Assembly (NCBI GenBank): GCA_027064085.1
Contig: JAMOQH010000172.1
Coordinates: 9,400-73,399 of the forward strand
Reading direction: 5' to 3'
Source: a bacterium
GTDB lineage: Bacteria > UBP6 > JAFGXH01
Length of the DNA: 64,000 nucleotides
The notes below the pieces were generated by a model that was not told where the DNA came from, made no database searches, and saw nothing but the letters and a program-made list of their open reading frames with translations. This document shows, in pieces, positions 34,382 to 43,263 of this stretch (positions within the stretch are counted from its first letter, which is position 1; every line of letters begins with the position of its first letter). The position numbers and the translations under genes were made by a program.

Positions 34382-35467
34382 TTAAAATGCCTCTAAGCTT
34401 GTAATATAAATATGCATTTCGCCTTCAATATTCCAAGCGATATCAAGTCTAAAATTGATATTTTGCTTTTTATCTAAACGAAATCTAAAACCTAGGCCTC
34501 CTGCAAGTTTCCATGGATAATCAAAATAATTTAAAAAACTATTAGTTACCTGTGCTGTTCCTAAAAATGCTGTTCCACTTATTCTCCAAAAAACAGGATA
34601 TCTAATTTCTAATTGTGTAGCAAAATATCTTCTATCTATATACTTATATGAGCTATATCCTCGTAATAATCCACTACCTCCTAGTTGAGAATACTTTTGA
34701 AAAGGAGCATTTCCAAAAACAGCCCTTGTATAAACTTGAAAAGCAATAGTAATTTTATAAAAACTATGAAAATACTTAAAACTTATTGCACTTGTATCAT
34801 AAAAAGTATTAGAGCCTATAAAAGTAGGATAAATGTAGTTATTACAATATATGTAGTAGCCTTTTGTTGGGTAATAGCTATTGTTTCTTTTCTCTCTTAT
34901 TATGTAGAAGCCAATACCACTTGCAATGGTGTTTTCACTTCCTATAATTTTATTGTTATCAATAATTCCATTTTCTTTTTTTTCTGTTATTTTATAATAT
35001 GCAAAATTATATGCAATTCCTAGATAAAAATATTTATATTTTCTTTTCCCAATACTAAAACCAAAATAGTTATTACTACTTAAAAAGGATTCCTTTTCTT
35101 TTTTATTTTTTTTACCACCCAATGGATAGTATAATGTACTTGGGTATCTACCTGTTGTAAAATATGATGAAATTTTATACTTTTGATTAAAAAAATACCT
35201 TTTTGTTCCTAAACCAAAACTAAACTCATTTTGAGAACCATAACTTATATTTGTTCTAAATGAATTTGGAAATGAAATTGAATTGCTTTTATCATAATAT
35301 AAACCTGTTCCATTAACTTTTATGCCATCAGATGTGCTATATGCAAGTCCTGGTATAAAAACGAAGTTATCAGTATCTTCCATTACTTTATTTTTAATTT
35401 TCTTACTAGTTTTGGCAGTTATTTTAATTGTAAATGATAGTAAAAGTAATATTAACAGTAGTTTCAT
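34382..35467 (-). CDS. Omp85/BamA-family outer-membrane barrel without POTRA domains
   Basis: 361 residues. Signal peptide (1-18), then a beta-barrel with the surface-antigen (D15) signature: L-G-G-S-G-L-L-R-G-Y near residue 265, equal to the R-G-[FY] lid motif of Omp85 proteins, followed by E-I-R-Y-P-V-F and a C-terminal G-G-L-G-F-R-F-R-L-D strand; the last residue is Phe. There is no room for POTRA domains, as in patatin-associated or stand-alone barrels. It starts three bases after the NagZ-like stop, so both are in one operon. Confidence 0.8.
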   Translation of the reverse strand: MKLLLILLLLSFTIKITAKTSKKIKNKVMEDTDNFVFIPGLAYSTSDGIKVNGTGLYYDKSNSISFPNSFRTNISYGSQNEFSFGLGTKRYFFNQKYKISSYFTTGRYPSTLYYPLGGKKNKKEKESFLSSNNYFGFSIGKRKYKYFYLGIAYNFAYYKITEKKENGIIDNNKIIGSENTIASGIGFYIIREKRNNSYYPTKGYYIYCNNYIYPTFIGSNTFYDTSAISFKYFHSFYKITIAFQVYTRAVFGNAPFQKYSQLGGSGLLRGYSSYKYIDRRYFATQLEIRYPVFWRISGTAFLGTAQVTNSFLNYFDYPWKLAGGLGFRFRLDKKQNINFRLDIAWNIEGEMHIYITSLEAF

Positions 35468-35469
35468 AT

Positions 35470-36942
35470 TTATTTAATTAATTCTATGATTAACATTCTT
35501 GTATATTTGTTGTTTTCATTTAAAATAATACCCTTAAAGCTTTTTTTAATTGCAATATCTGCACCTAAGAATATTATTATATTATTTTTATATAGTGTGT
35601 GGCTAATACTGCTTAATTTAGAGATAATAATTATAGCGTTTTTTATGTTTTTAGGTATATATTTTAAATAACTAATTTTATTATTTTTCTTAAAAGACTT
35701 AATATTGGAGTAAATAATTTTATTTTTTAAATCTTTTTTTTCTATATTTTGATATCTAATTCCTTTTTTATAAACAAACATTAAAAATTTGTCTATAGTA
35801 GATTTAGTAGGATGAGGAATTACCTTATCCTTATTATGGTTTTTATTGTATAAAAACCTCATTTTAACCTTTAATATTCTAAAAAGTTTTTCATCTATTA
35901 ACTTTTCTGTGATTTTTTTCTTTTTTACTGCCTTTTCTATAAATTCTACAGCTCTTTTTACATTTTTTAAATCCCAGTTTATCGTTACAACATCAACTTC
36001 ACCCTGCAGAGCAAGTAAAGTCGCTTTTTCTAATCCATAAGTTTTTAATATCGCCATCATTTCTAGGCCATCTGTAAAAATAATTCCCTTGTAATTTAAT
36101 TTTTTTCTTAAAATACCATTTAGAACTTTTTTTGATAAAGTTGCTGGATATTTATAGTCTATATTTGCAAAAATTACATGTGAACTCATTACTACATTAA
36201 CTAAATGATTGTCTATAGCTGTTTTAAATGGTAATAAATCTCTTTTAAATAAAAGCTTGGTTTTTATTTTAGAGTAGGGGAGGGTTTTGTGAGTATCTTG
36301 CTTTATACTACCTTGTCCTGGAAAATGTTTTATTACTGCAATTACTCCGTTTTTTTGTAAAGATTTTATATAAATAGATACTAGTTTGGCTACTTTTTTT
36401 GTATTCTCTCCAAATGATCTATCAAAAATTGCTTTATTTTTATATGTGCTGAGTATATCTGCTACAGGTGCAATATTTAGATTTATTCCTACTGATAATA
36501 AATCTTTTGCAGTATATTCTCCAACTTTTTTAACTATTTCCTCATCATTAAGTTTACCCATTAAATATGGAGATGGGGGTAAAAAATTACCTTTTTTATA
36601 TCTTGTTATTCTACCACCTTCTTGGTCAACTGAAATAAACATAGGAATTTTAGAAATATTTTGTAATTCTTTAGTAAAAGCTCTAAGTTGTTTTTTTGAT
36701 TTTATATTATAATTAAATAAAGTAATGCCTCCTATTTGATATTTTTCTATGAATTTTTTATATTCTGGTTTTAAATTTTTGCCAACAATAGCAATGTTAA
36801 ATAATTGTCCAATTTTTTCTTGTATAGTCATTTTAGATATGATGTTTTTTATTTGAAGGTCAGTCACCGACTTATCCCTACCGTCGGTTGCAAATAGCTC
36901 TAAAGTTATAAAAAATATTAGTATTGTAATAAATAATTTCAT
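35470..36942 (-). CDS. NagZ-like beta-N-acetylhexosaminidase (GH3)
   Basis: Glycoside hydrolase family 3 enzyme likely to trim N-acetylglucosamine from peptidoglycan fragments. 490 residues with a signal peptide (residues 1-18). Visible: G-G-I-T-L-F near residue 60, S-V-D-Q-E-G-G-R-I-T-R, K-H-F-P-G-Q-G-x5-D-T-H near residue 202 carrying the His of the NagZ acid/base dyad, and nucleophile Asp in I-F-T-D-G-L-E-M near residue 288. Residues from about 370 form an extra C-terminal domain. Canonical NagZ has K-H-F-P-G-H-G; here Gln replaces the first His. ATG 36942 is chosen because AGGAG lies eight bases before it. Confidence 0.88.
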   Translation of the reverse strand: MKLFITILIFFITLELFATDGRDKSVTDLQIKNIISKMTIQEKIGQLFNIAIVGKNLKPEYKKFIEKYQIGGITLFNYNIKSKKQLRAFTKELQNISKIPMFISVDQEGGRITRYKKGNFLPPSPYLMGKLNDEEIVKKVGEYTAKDLLSVGINLNIAPVADILSTYKNKAIFDRSFGENTKKVAKLVSIYIKSLQKNGVIAVIKHFPGQGSIKQDTHKTLPYSKIKTKLLFKRDLLPFKTAIDNHLVNVVMSSHVIFANIDYKYPATLSKKVLNGILRKKLNYKGIIFTDGLEMMAILKTYGLEKATLLALQGEVDVVTINWDLKNVKRAVEFIEKAVKKKKITEKLIDEKLFRILKVKMRFLYNKNHNKDKVIPHPTKSTIDKFLMFVYKKGIRYQNIEKKDLKNKIIYSNIKSFKKNNKISYLKYIPKNIKNAIIIISKLSSISHTLYKNNIIIFLGADIAIKKSFKGIILNENNKYTRMLIIELIK

Positions 36943-36964
36943 AAAAAAACTCCTATAGCTTCGT

Positions 36965-36993
36965 AATTTATAATAAATCAACAATTATGTCAA
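36965..36993 (-). promoter_or_regulatory. Sigma-70 promoter of the nagZ-like/Omp85-like operon
   Basis: On the minus strand TTGACA (36993-36988), 17 bases, TAAATT (36970-36965), about 22 bases before the ATG. It separates this pair from the lipoprotein gene upstream. Confidence 0.65.
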
Positions 36994-37022
36994 CTATTTC
37001 TATAGACTGTTAGTTTATGTTT

Positions 37023-38603
37023 TTATTTATATTCAATTTTGCAGTATTTTTTTGTACTTGTATTATAAATTGTTTTACAATTAGAAAAGAAATCTTCCGT
37101 ATCTAATTGATTGCTTATTTCTACTCTTGTTATCTTATAGTTATCAGTTAATTTTTTTAAACCATTAATTCCCAGAAATGTGTCTTTGATATTAAAGCCA
37201 TCAGTTAGATTTAAACCTTCAGGAATATAAGTAGAAGGAAGTGAGACTCCTTCTTCTAAACCTTTTGGAAAAGCATATAGTTTAAAAAATGGTAATCTAT
37301 TTTGTATTACTTGAGCGTTTTTACCTCTCAAAGCTTTAGGGGCTAAGTTTTCTAGATTATATAGGCTAAATGGCCCCACATATTCCAAATAAAATTCATC
37401 ATAAAGCTCACTATTGACTTTATAGTAAATTCTTATAGTACCTTCTGGTGGTTTTATTGTTTTATCATTACTTTTAATGAGTTTATCTAAATTAAAACCA
37501 GCTATAAAAAAATTACCATAGTACGCTTCATTATAGGGGGCTCCATCTAAGGACTCTTTTTTAGCGAATTTAGGGCTACTTATACTTGTAACTGCTATAC
37601 CATTAGGTATCTTTTCAATATCTTCTTTTGAATAAATTTTTATATCGCTAACTATATTAACTCCTGGTAGTAAATTACCAGATTGTGTTGTAAAGCAATT
37701 TGAATTAAATATATTATTACAATTTAAAGTTACTTCACTACCACACATTTTAGAACCTTCTTCTTTATAGTATTTATAACATGAATATTCTTTTTCTATA
37801 TTTGTATGATTTTTTATGTTTTCAAATTCTTGATATTCTTTTCCTACAATGCTAAAACCTATTTTATCTCCTTGAATTGCTGTTAGAAGTAGATTAAAGT
37901 ATTCTTTTTTATGTATTTCCCGGTACTTTACCTGAAAGATACCATAAATAGAACTTAAATTAAAAAAACCATTTGAATTTGTACTTTTAGTAAGTTTTAA
38001 GCTGTACTGAAGTTTATCATTTATATATGCAGGGTAGGCTGTTACTTCTGCTCCGACTTTTTTATTATTAGAGCCTAAAAAAACATTTCCTTTTATGTTA
38101 ACAACTGGTTTTAGCTCTATAGGGTCATAATCTTTTCCTTTTTTTACATCAATTAGTTTTCCACCTGTAAACATTAGATTTGTATTTATGTCATTATTCT
38201 TAACTATTTTATCAAGTGGACTTCCTATTTGAACAAGTAATATTCTTTTTTTACCTTCTTCAAGTAGTGCATTAAATGAAATGTCTAAGACTTTTTTTAA
38301 ATTTTTATTTTTAATTATTTGTGATTGTGGGGCAATGATATTAAATTCTTTATGTTGCTTAGTTGGGGTTATAACATGAAGTTTAACTGATACATTGTCA
38401 TCATCAAATTGTTCTAACAAGGCATTGGGAATATAAAAATTTGTAAAATCCGGTAATTTATTTATATCTATATTATTTAGATTTTCATTGCTATTGTTTG
38501 TTCTTATCGGTAAGCTTGCTTTAATTGTTATTTCTCCATCATTTTCACATGAAAAGAAAAATAAGTTTGTAATTATGAATATAAATATTATTAAAATTTT
38601 CAT
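37023..38603 (-). CDS. Lipoprotein of unknown function
   Basis: 526 residues. Lipobox F-F-F-S-C near residue 19. Residues 180-240 look like a carboxypeptidase-regulatory/Ig-like fold (V-N-I-K-G-N-V-F-L ... N-S-N-G-F-F-N-L-S). Cysteines near 290-310 and at the C-terminal end could form disulfides. Its start is one base from the stop of the FecR-domain gene, so they form an operon. AAAGGAG precedes the ATG. I do not recognise a family. Confidence 0.75.
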   Translation of the reverse strand: MKILIIFIFIITNLFFFSCENDGEITIKASLPIRTNNSNENLNNIDINKLPDFTNFYIPNALLEQFDDDNVSVKLHVITPTKQHKEFNIIAPQSQIIKNKNLKKVLDISFNALLEEGKKRILLVQIGSPLDKIVKNNDINTNLMFTGGKLIDVKKGKDYDPIELKPVVNIKGNVFLGSNNKKVGAEVTAYPAYINDKLQYSLKLTKSTNSNGFFNLSSIYGIFQVKYREIHKKEYFNLLLTAIQGDKIGFSIVGKEYQEFENIKNHTNIEKEYSCYKYYKEEGSKMCGSEVTLNCNNIFNSNCFTTQSGNLLPGVNIVSDIKIYSKEDIEKIPNGIAVTSISSPKFAKKESLDGAPYNEAYYGNFFIAGFNLDKLIKSNDKTIKPPEGTIRIYYKVNSELYDEFYLEYVGPFSLYNLENLAPKALRGKNAQVIQNRLPFFKLYAFPKGLEEGVSLPSTYIPEGLNLTDGFNIKDTFLGINGLKKLTDNYKITRVEISNQLDTEDFFSNCKTIYNTSTKKYCKIEYK

Positions 38604-38604
38604 G

Positions 38605-39453
38605 TTATTCTCCTTTAATATCAGCGTTTATTTGAGCTCTTATCTTTCTTGGTGCAAAATAACCTCGTTTAAAAATATTTTTCATTCTTTTTCTTATTAA
38701 TCTTAATTTGTTTTTTATATTTTTTCTATGTCTTCTAAGATTTTTAAGATTAATTTTATTTTTATTTAATAATTTTTTAAAGTTAATATTTTTTAATAAT
38801 TTACTATAATCTAATTTTAATTTAATCATTGTTGGAATGTTTAATTGAGAAGTTAATCTTTTAAAATCTTCTTTTGTTGCTTTATTGGGATTTATGACAG
38901 GAAGGTTTCCTATTGTTTTCAGAAGATCATTTTTACCTAGAAGAATAAATTGTTTAGTTTCATCTAAGGGATTTATAACTTCAACAGAACCAGATAAAAC
39001 AAGTATTTCACTTTCATTTGTTGTTTCTGTTGATACAATAAATTCAGTTCCCCGCACTCCAACTGTAGCAGTTTCTGTTTTTACTTTAAAATTTCTATTT
39101 TTAGAAGAAAGTTTGGCTACTAATAATTTAACTCTACCACCAAATAGATTTAAAACAGAATTCCTCTCTTTCTTTTTTTTATTATATTTGTAGTTTTCTA
39201 TTTTAAATTGAGACTTTGGTGCAACATAAATAATAGAGTTATCTATAAATGCTATTTTAATTCTAGATTTATGTGATGTTTTTAATGTATCACCGCTTTC
39301 TATTGAATCTGTCATTTTTAATTTTTTAAAATTGGAATCTCCTTTTTTGATGAAAGCTCTTCCTTCTAAACTTATTATTTTACCAACTGAATTACTTGCT
39401 GATATAGAAATACTGACTCCTAAAATCAAAAATAATATAGATAATAATTTCAT
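38605..39453 (-). CDS. Exported FecR-domain protein
   Basis: 282 residues. Signal peptide (1-19), then a FecR-like domain: G-x-x-x-x-L-x-G-x-A near residue 28, S-I-E-S-G-D-T-L-K-T, I-A-F-I-D-N-S-I-I-Y-V, G-G-R-V-K-L-L-V, and T-E-T-A-T-V-G-V-R-G-T-E-F-I-V near residue 125, the hallmark of the family. The C-terminal 100 residues are very basic (R-R-H-R-K-N, many Lys). Unlike iron-signalling FecR there is no transmembrane anti-sigma segment and no sigma factor beside it; such exported FecR proteins usually bind cell-wall or envelope partners. Confidence 0.85.
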   Translation of the reverse strand: MKLLSILFLILGVSISISASNSVGKIISLEGRAFIKKGDSNFKKLKMTDSIESGDTLKTSHKSRIKIAFIDNSIIYVAPKSQFKIENYKYNKKKKERNSVLNLFGGRVKLLVAKLSSKNRNFKVKTETATVGVRGTEFIVSTETTNESEILVLSGSVEVINPLDETKQFILLGKNDLLKTIGNLPVINPNKATKEDFKRLTSQLNIPTMIKLKLDYSKLLKNINFKKLLNKNKINLKNLRRHRKNIKNKLRLIRKRMKNIFKRGYFAPRKIRAQINADIKGE

Positions 39454-39502
39454 ATTTCCTCCTTTTCCTACTACTTAATTACACTTTAACATAAAAAATA
39501 TT

Positions 39503-39524
39503 AAAAATCTGTGATAAAATCACA
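39503..39524 (-). terminator. Terminator-like hairpin overlapping the stop codon of 39520-41151
   Basis: Read on the minus strand, TGTGAT and ATCACA arms (39524-39519 and 39515-39510) pair around a three-base loop and are followed by GA and a run of five T. The stop codon TGA is inside the first arm. It would end the TPR-barrel transcript before the FecR gene. Confidence 0.5.
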
Positions 39525-41151
39525 TTGTAAAATTAAAATATAATGAAACTAAATGTTTATTATAACTAAACTCGGTCAGAGATGATTTATTTTTATTAAA
39601 GTGATAGGATAAATCTATATTAATATTATCTTTAATTTCAAAAATAATATTTCCACCTGCTTTAATAAACTGATCATCTCTTGAACTATCTTTATATCCT
39701 TTTTGTTCAAATTTAATATCTGATGTGACTTCTAAGAAATTTAAAAATCTAAATGATAATTTTGCCGAACCTAAAAAACCATTGTAGCTAAATAAATCCC
39801 CTGTTGTTTTGCTTCCAATATAACCAGTAGCTAATTGAATGATAAAGCTATTTGTAACGGGTAAAGATGTTGATAATATTGAATTAAAATACTTACCATC
39901 TTGTGAAATTTTTTCTTCTAATTCTTTTTCTTCACTATTATAGTTTTCAAAGCTTAATGAAGAATAAATACCTAGTTCAATAGCGTTTTCAAACTTATAA
40001 AAGATATTAAAATTAGTTCTTATTGCTTTTGAGTAAAAACCAAAGTCATTTATTGGATTTGTCCAATTGTAATCATAACCAGCTAATAATAAAAATTTTA
40101 ATACATTATTTTTTGAAAAGTAATTATGGTACTCATATCCAATAAAAGCAGATGCGTTTATTGTATCATAAACTTGTGGGTCGAATAAGTTGTCAATTGC
40201 TTTTGGATAATGCAAAGCCATAAAGTTATTGAGGTTTAATATTATAGAGTGTTTATTTAGATTTAATGGGTAAAAATATAGTGAAATATAGTTCTCATCT
40301 CTAGCTCCCATTGCGGTTATTTCAGGGTTGTCATCTGAGGTGGGTATTCCTGGTAAGTCACTATTATATTGTGCTGAAAATGGTGGTTGTGATATAATAT
40401 TAGAATCAAATACAAGTCCATTTGTTAAACTAATGTTATACCATGACGAGTATTTACCAAAGTTTTCATTTTTATCAATTATTTTTAATGCATTAATAGA
40501 TATTTCTTTAAGTTCTTTTAGTAAATTATTTTCTTTTAGTAATTTGTTAAAATAAATTTTTGAATTTTTATTGTCATTTAATTTAAAATATGAAAAGGCT
40601 ATCATAAAGAGCTTTTCAGGTTCTAAATTTTTATTTTTATCATTTATTTGATATTTCTTAGCATAGTTAACAACTTTATGATATTCTCCTGTATTAAAAT
40701 ATAATCTAGCAATCAATATATACAAATCGTTGTCTATATTTTTTTCTTCATTTATTAAAATTGCATAAGTTTTAGCTTTTTCAAAATCTCCAAGTTGTAT
40801 GAATAGTGATAACAATAATTTTAGTATTTCCAGATTTTGATTATCTTTTTCAAAAACTTCAGAAAGAAATCTTACTCCATCTTTTAAGGCCTCTTTTTCA
40901 CCTTTTTGGGTTTGACCTATAATTATTTTACAGTATGCAAGATATTTTAAAATTTTATCTCTTTCTCCACCAAGATTAATATAATCCTCAAAGTCTTTTA
41001 TTGCTCCTGTTCCATCATCCCTTAGGCAAATATTCTTTTCAAATGCATCCATTCCTTTAGAAAGAATTATATCTAATCTCTCTTTTTTTTGAGAAGTTGC
41101 GAAAACACTTATTGTAATTAGAAAAAATAGTAGCGTTATTATAAGTTTCAT
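39520..41151 (-). CDS. TPR plus outer-membrane beta-barrel protein
   Basis: 543 residues. Signal peptide (1-18), a helical TPR-like N-terminal half (about 25-230, with A-R-L-Y-F-N-T-G-E-Y-H-K-V and A-F-S-Y-F-K-L-N-D-N-K), then a beta-barrel half (about 240-543) with many aromatic alternating strands. The overall plan (periplasmic TPR then about 14 strands) resembles Slam/DUF560-type lipoprotein surface transporters. This is an architectural resemblance only. It precedes a FecR-domain gene and a lipoprotein gene on the same strand. Confidence 0.75.
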   Translation of the reverse strand: MKLIITLLFFLITISVFATSQKKERLDIILSKGMDAFEKNICLRDDGTGAIKDFEDYINLGGERDKILKYLAYCKIIIGQTQKGEKEALKDGVRFLSEVFEKDNQNLEILKLLLSLFIQLGDFEKAKTYAILINEEKNIDNDLYILIARLYFNTGEYHKVVNYAKKYQINDKNKNLEPEKLFMIAFSYFKLNDNKNSKIYFNKLLKENNLLKELKEISINALKIIDKNENFGKYSSWYNISLTNGLVFDSNIISQPPFSAQYNSDLPGIPTSDDNPEITAMGARDENYISLYFYPLNLNKHSIILNLNNFMALHYPKAIDNLFDPQVYDTINASAFIGYEYHNYFSKNNVLKFLLLAGYDYNWTNPINDFGFYSKAIRTNFNIFYKFENAIELGIYSSLSFENYNSEEKELEEKISQDGKYFNSILSTSLPVTNSFIIQLATGYIGSKTTGDLFSYNGFLGSAKLSFRFLNFLEVTSDIKFEQKGYKDSSRDDQFIKAGGNIIFEIKDNINIDLSYHFNKNKSSLTEFSYNKHLVSLYFNFTM

Positions 41152-41175
41152 ACATACTCCAATTAAAGATAAATT

Positions 41176-41204
41176 ATAATATCGTATTTTAAATTTTTTA
41201 TCAA
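41176..41204 (-). promoter_or_regulatory. Sigma-70 promoter of the TPR-barrel gene
   Basis: On the minus strand TTGATA (41204-41199), 17 bases, TATTAT (41181-41176), about 25 bases before the ATG at 41151. Divergent from the glyQ promoter. Confidence 0.65.
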
Positions 41205-41274
41205 ATAATTTTTACTTGTGCTAAGAAGAGTTTTTTTTAATAAAAATCTTAAAAATAACAGAAAAACTTCTTTA

Positions 41275-41303
41275 TTGAGAATTACTTTCTTTTATGGTAT
41301 AAA
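41275..41303 (+). promoter_or_regulatory. Sigma-70 promoter of glyQ
   Basis: TTGAGA at 41275-41280, 17 bases, TATAAA at 41298-41303 with extended TG at 41295-41296. It lies 27 bases before the GTG at 41331. Confidence 0.7.
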
Positions 41304-41330
41304 TAATTTGGTTATTTTATGGAGATTTTT

Positions 41331-42221
41331 GTGAATAAAGTATTAAATTTTCAAGAGATGATATTAAAGCTCTTATCCTTTTGGGCAGAAAATGGTTGTG
41401 TGGTTTTACAACCTTATGATATGGAAGTGGGTGCCGGCACTTTTCATCAAGCAACATATCTAAAGGTTTTAGGGCCTGAGCCTTGGAATACTGTATATGT
41501 TCAGCCATCTCGAAGACCATCTGATGGTCGTTATGGAGAAAACCCAAATAGAATGCAACATTTTTATCAATTACAAGTAATAATGAAGCCTTCTCCTCAA
41601 AATATTCAAGAGTTGTATCTAGAATCATTGAGAGCAATTGGTATATATCCGGAAAAACATGATATTAGATTTATAGAAGATAACTGGGAATCTCCAACTC
41701 TTGGGGCATGGGGGCTTGGTTGGGAAGTTTGGGCAGATGGAATGGAAATTACACAGTTTACATATTTTCAGCAAGCTGGTGGCTTTGAATTATCGCCTGT
41801 ACCGGTTGAGATAACTTATGGTTTAGAGAGAATTGCAATGTATTTACAAAATGTAAATAGTGTTTATGATTTAAAATGGAATGATGAGCTAACTTATGGT
41901 GATATCTTTCATCATAATGAAGTTGAATATTCAAAATTTAATTTTGAATTATCTGATACTGATTTAAACTTTAATCTTTTTAATCAATTTGAAGCAGAAG
42001 CACTTGCATTACTAGAAGCGGATAGTCCTTTGCCTGCTTATGATTATTGCATGAAGTGTTCACATGTTTTTAATTTATTAGATGCAAGAGGTGCAATTTC
42101 TGTTACAGAAAGGCAAAGATATATTCTTAGAGTTAGAAATTTAGCTAAAAAGAGTGCAGAAGGATATTTAAAACAAAGAGAAGAAATGGGATTCCCTCTT
42201 TTAAAATCAGGAGTTAAGTAA
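41331..42221 (+). CDS. glyQ: Glycyl-tRNA synthetase alpha subunit
   Basis: Catalytic subunit of the bacterial alpha2-beta2 glycyl-tRNA synthetase. 296 residues, the usual size. Visible family blocks: [25 protein letters not shown][11 protein letters not shown], [22 protein letters not shown], and [12 protein letters not shown] 41331 is preferred over ATG 41319: GGAG lies six bases before it, and the protein then begins close to F-Q-E-M-I-L as in other GlyQ. The beta subunit gene glyS does not follow, which is unusual. Confidence 0.95.
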   Translation: MNKVLNFQEMILKLLSFWAENGCVVLQPYDMEVGAGTFHQATYLKVLGPEPWNTVYVQPSRRPSDGRYGENPNRMQHFYQLQVIMKPSPQNIQELYLESLRAIGIYPEKHDIRFIEDNWESPTLGAWGLGWEVWADGMEITQFTYFQQAGGFELSPVPVEITYGLERIAMYLQNVNSVYDLKWNDELTYGDIFHHNEVEYSKFNFELSDTDLNFNLFNQFEAEALALLEADSPLPAYDYCMKCSHVFNLLDARGAISVTERQRYILRVRNLAKKSAEGYLKQREEMGFPLLKSGVK

Positions 42222-42901
42222 TGGTAGATGTTAAAAATAGAATTAATAGTTATTATTTTTTAATGCCAAGAAAAAAAGATATATTAAGCTTTACAGAAGC
42301 TTTTTTAGATTACCCTTACATTAATGACTTCACCGTATCATATTCAGAGGTTCTTATTAATATGTTTCCTGATTATTTTGATATAGATAAAATATATTCG
42401 CCAAATGTAAATCCGATTGATATTTTAATTGAAATACTTGAAAAGTTTTATTTAGACAAAAATAATTTCTCATTACTTTCAGAAAAAATTAATGATGAAC
42501 TAAATTTGAAATATAATGATTTTAGTGATGAGTTTAAATATAAAAATTCAATATTGTTTTCTATTGAGTTCAAGGCAAAACCTCTATATTCCTTTCATCC
42601 TAAAGAAAGGGATTTGGTTTTAAAAAAGCAAGATTTTTTTGGTATTTCTACTGAGATTGAATTAGAAAAAGAAGAAGGGACTTCTGATATAAGTACTAAT
42701 TTATATTCTGGTTGGATTGATTTTAGAGCTCATGATATTTTAAATGAAACAATTAAAGCAAGAACTATAAGTAAATTACCTAAAACAGCAGGGATTTTAG
42801 AGGTTGTTGTTAATTCTGAATTTATTGCCTTGTTTGATCATATTTTTGCTAAATTTCAAAATGATTCAGGATTTATTCACTTAGAAGTAGAGCCATTCTA
42901 A
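42221..42901 (+). CDS. Protein of unknown function in the glyQ operon
   Basis: 226 residues, acidic, no signal peptide, no membrane segment and no cysteines. Its ATG overlaps the last base of the glyQ stop, so it is translationally coupled to glyQ. It is far too short and unlike GlyS. The second half (from residue 120) contains W-I-D-F-R-A-H-D and a regular strand pattern; I do not recognise a family. Coupling to glyQ makes a translation-linked role possible, but this is inference. Confidence 0.75.
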   Translation: MVDVKNRINSYYFLMPRKKDILSFTEAFLDYPYINDFTVSYSEVLINMFPDYFDIDKIYSPNVNPIDILIEILEKFYLDKNNFSLLSEKINDELNLKYNDFSDEFKYKNSILFSIEFKAKPLYSFHPKERDLVLKKQDFFGISTEIELEKEEGTSDISTNLYSGWIDFRAHDILNETIKARTISKLPKTAGILEVVVNSEFIALFDHIFAKFQNDSGFIHLEVEPF

Positions 42902-42910
42902 AGGAGGATT

Positions 42911-43261
42911 ATGTTTATTGTTATTCCAACAAATGATAGAATTAATATAGAGCAAAAAAGTGGTAGAGCAAAGGAATTTGCTATTTTTGATTTGAATAAT
43001 TTAAATAATGTTATTTTTAAAGAAAATTCTCATAAACATCATGATCATACAGATGGGCATCATGAGCATAGTCATAAAACTATAATTGATATGTTTAGAG
43101 AAAATAATGTTGAAATCTTAATTGTTGATGTTGTTGGTAAACATTTTAAAAAAGATTTACTTGAGGCTAATATTAAGATATATAAAACAAAGTTAAAAAA
43201 CTTAATAGAAATTGCTTCTAGTTTTAAGAATGATATAAATGATTTTGAAGTTTTAGGATAG
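42911..43261 (+). CDS. NifX/NafY-like protein with a His-rich loop
   Basis: 116 residues. The fold pattern (I-P-T-N-D near the start, S-G-R-A-K-E-F-A-I-F-D, and later V-E-I-L-I-V-D-V-V-G) fits the dinitrogenase iron-molybdenum cofactor biosynthesis family (PF02579). A striking insert at about residues 37-54 carries eight His in 15 residues with Asp and Glu, and probably binds a metal. AAAGGAGG precedes the ATG. It lies in the glyQ operon with no nitrogenase genes, so a metal or iron-sulfur chaperone role is more likely than cofactor synthesis. Confidence 0.75.
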   Translation: MFIVIPTNDRINIEQKSGRAKEFAIFDLNNLNNVIFKENSHKHHDHTDGHHEHSHKTIIDMFRENNVEILIVDVVGKHFKKDLLEANIKIYKTKLKNLIEIASSFKNDINDFEVLG

Positions 43262-43263
43262 TT

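Noticed and set aside
34685-35023. Plus-strand open frame of 112 codons opposite the Omp85-like gene
   Set aside because: Hydrophobic frame produced by the complement of Lys/Tyr-rich coding sequence; the barrel on the minus strand has family motifs.
41317-41637. Minus-strand open frame opposite glyQ
   Set aside because: Antisense to the most conserved part of GlyQ, with no start signal.
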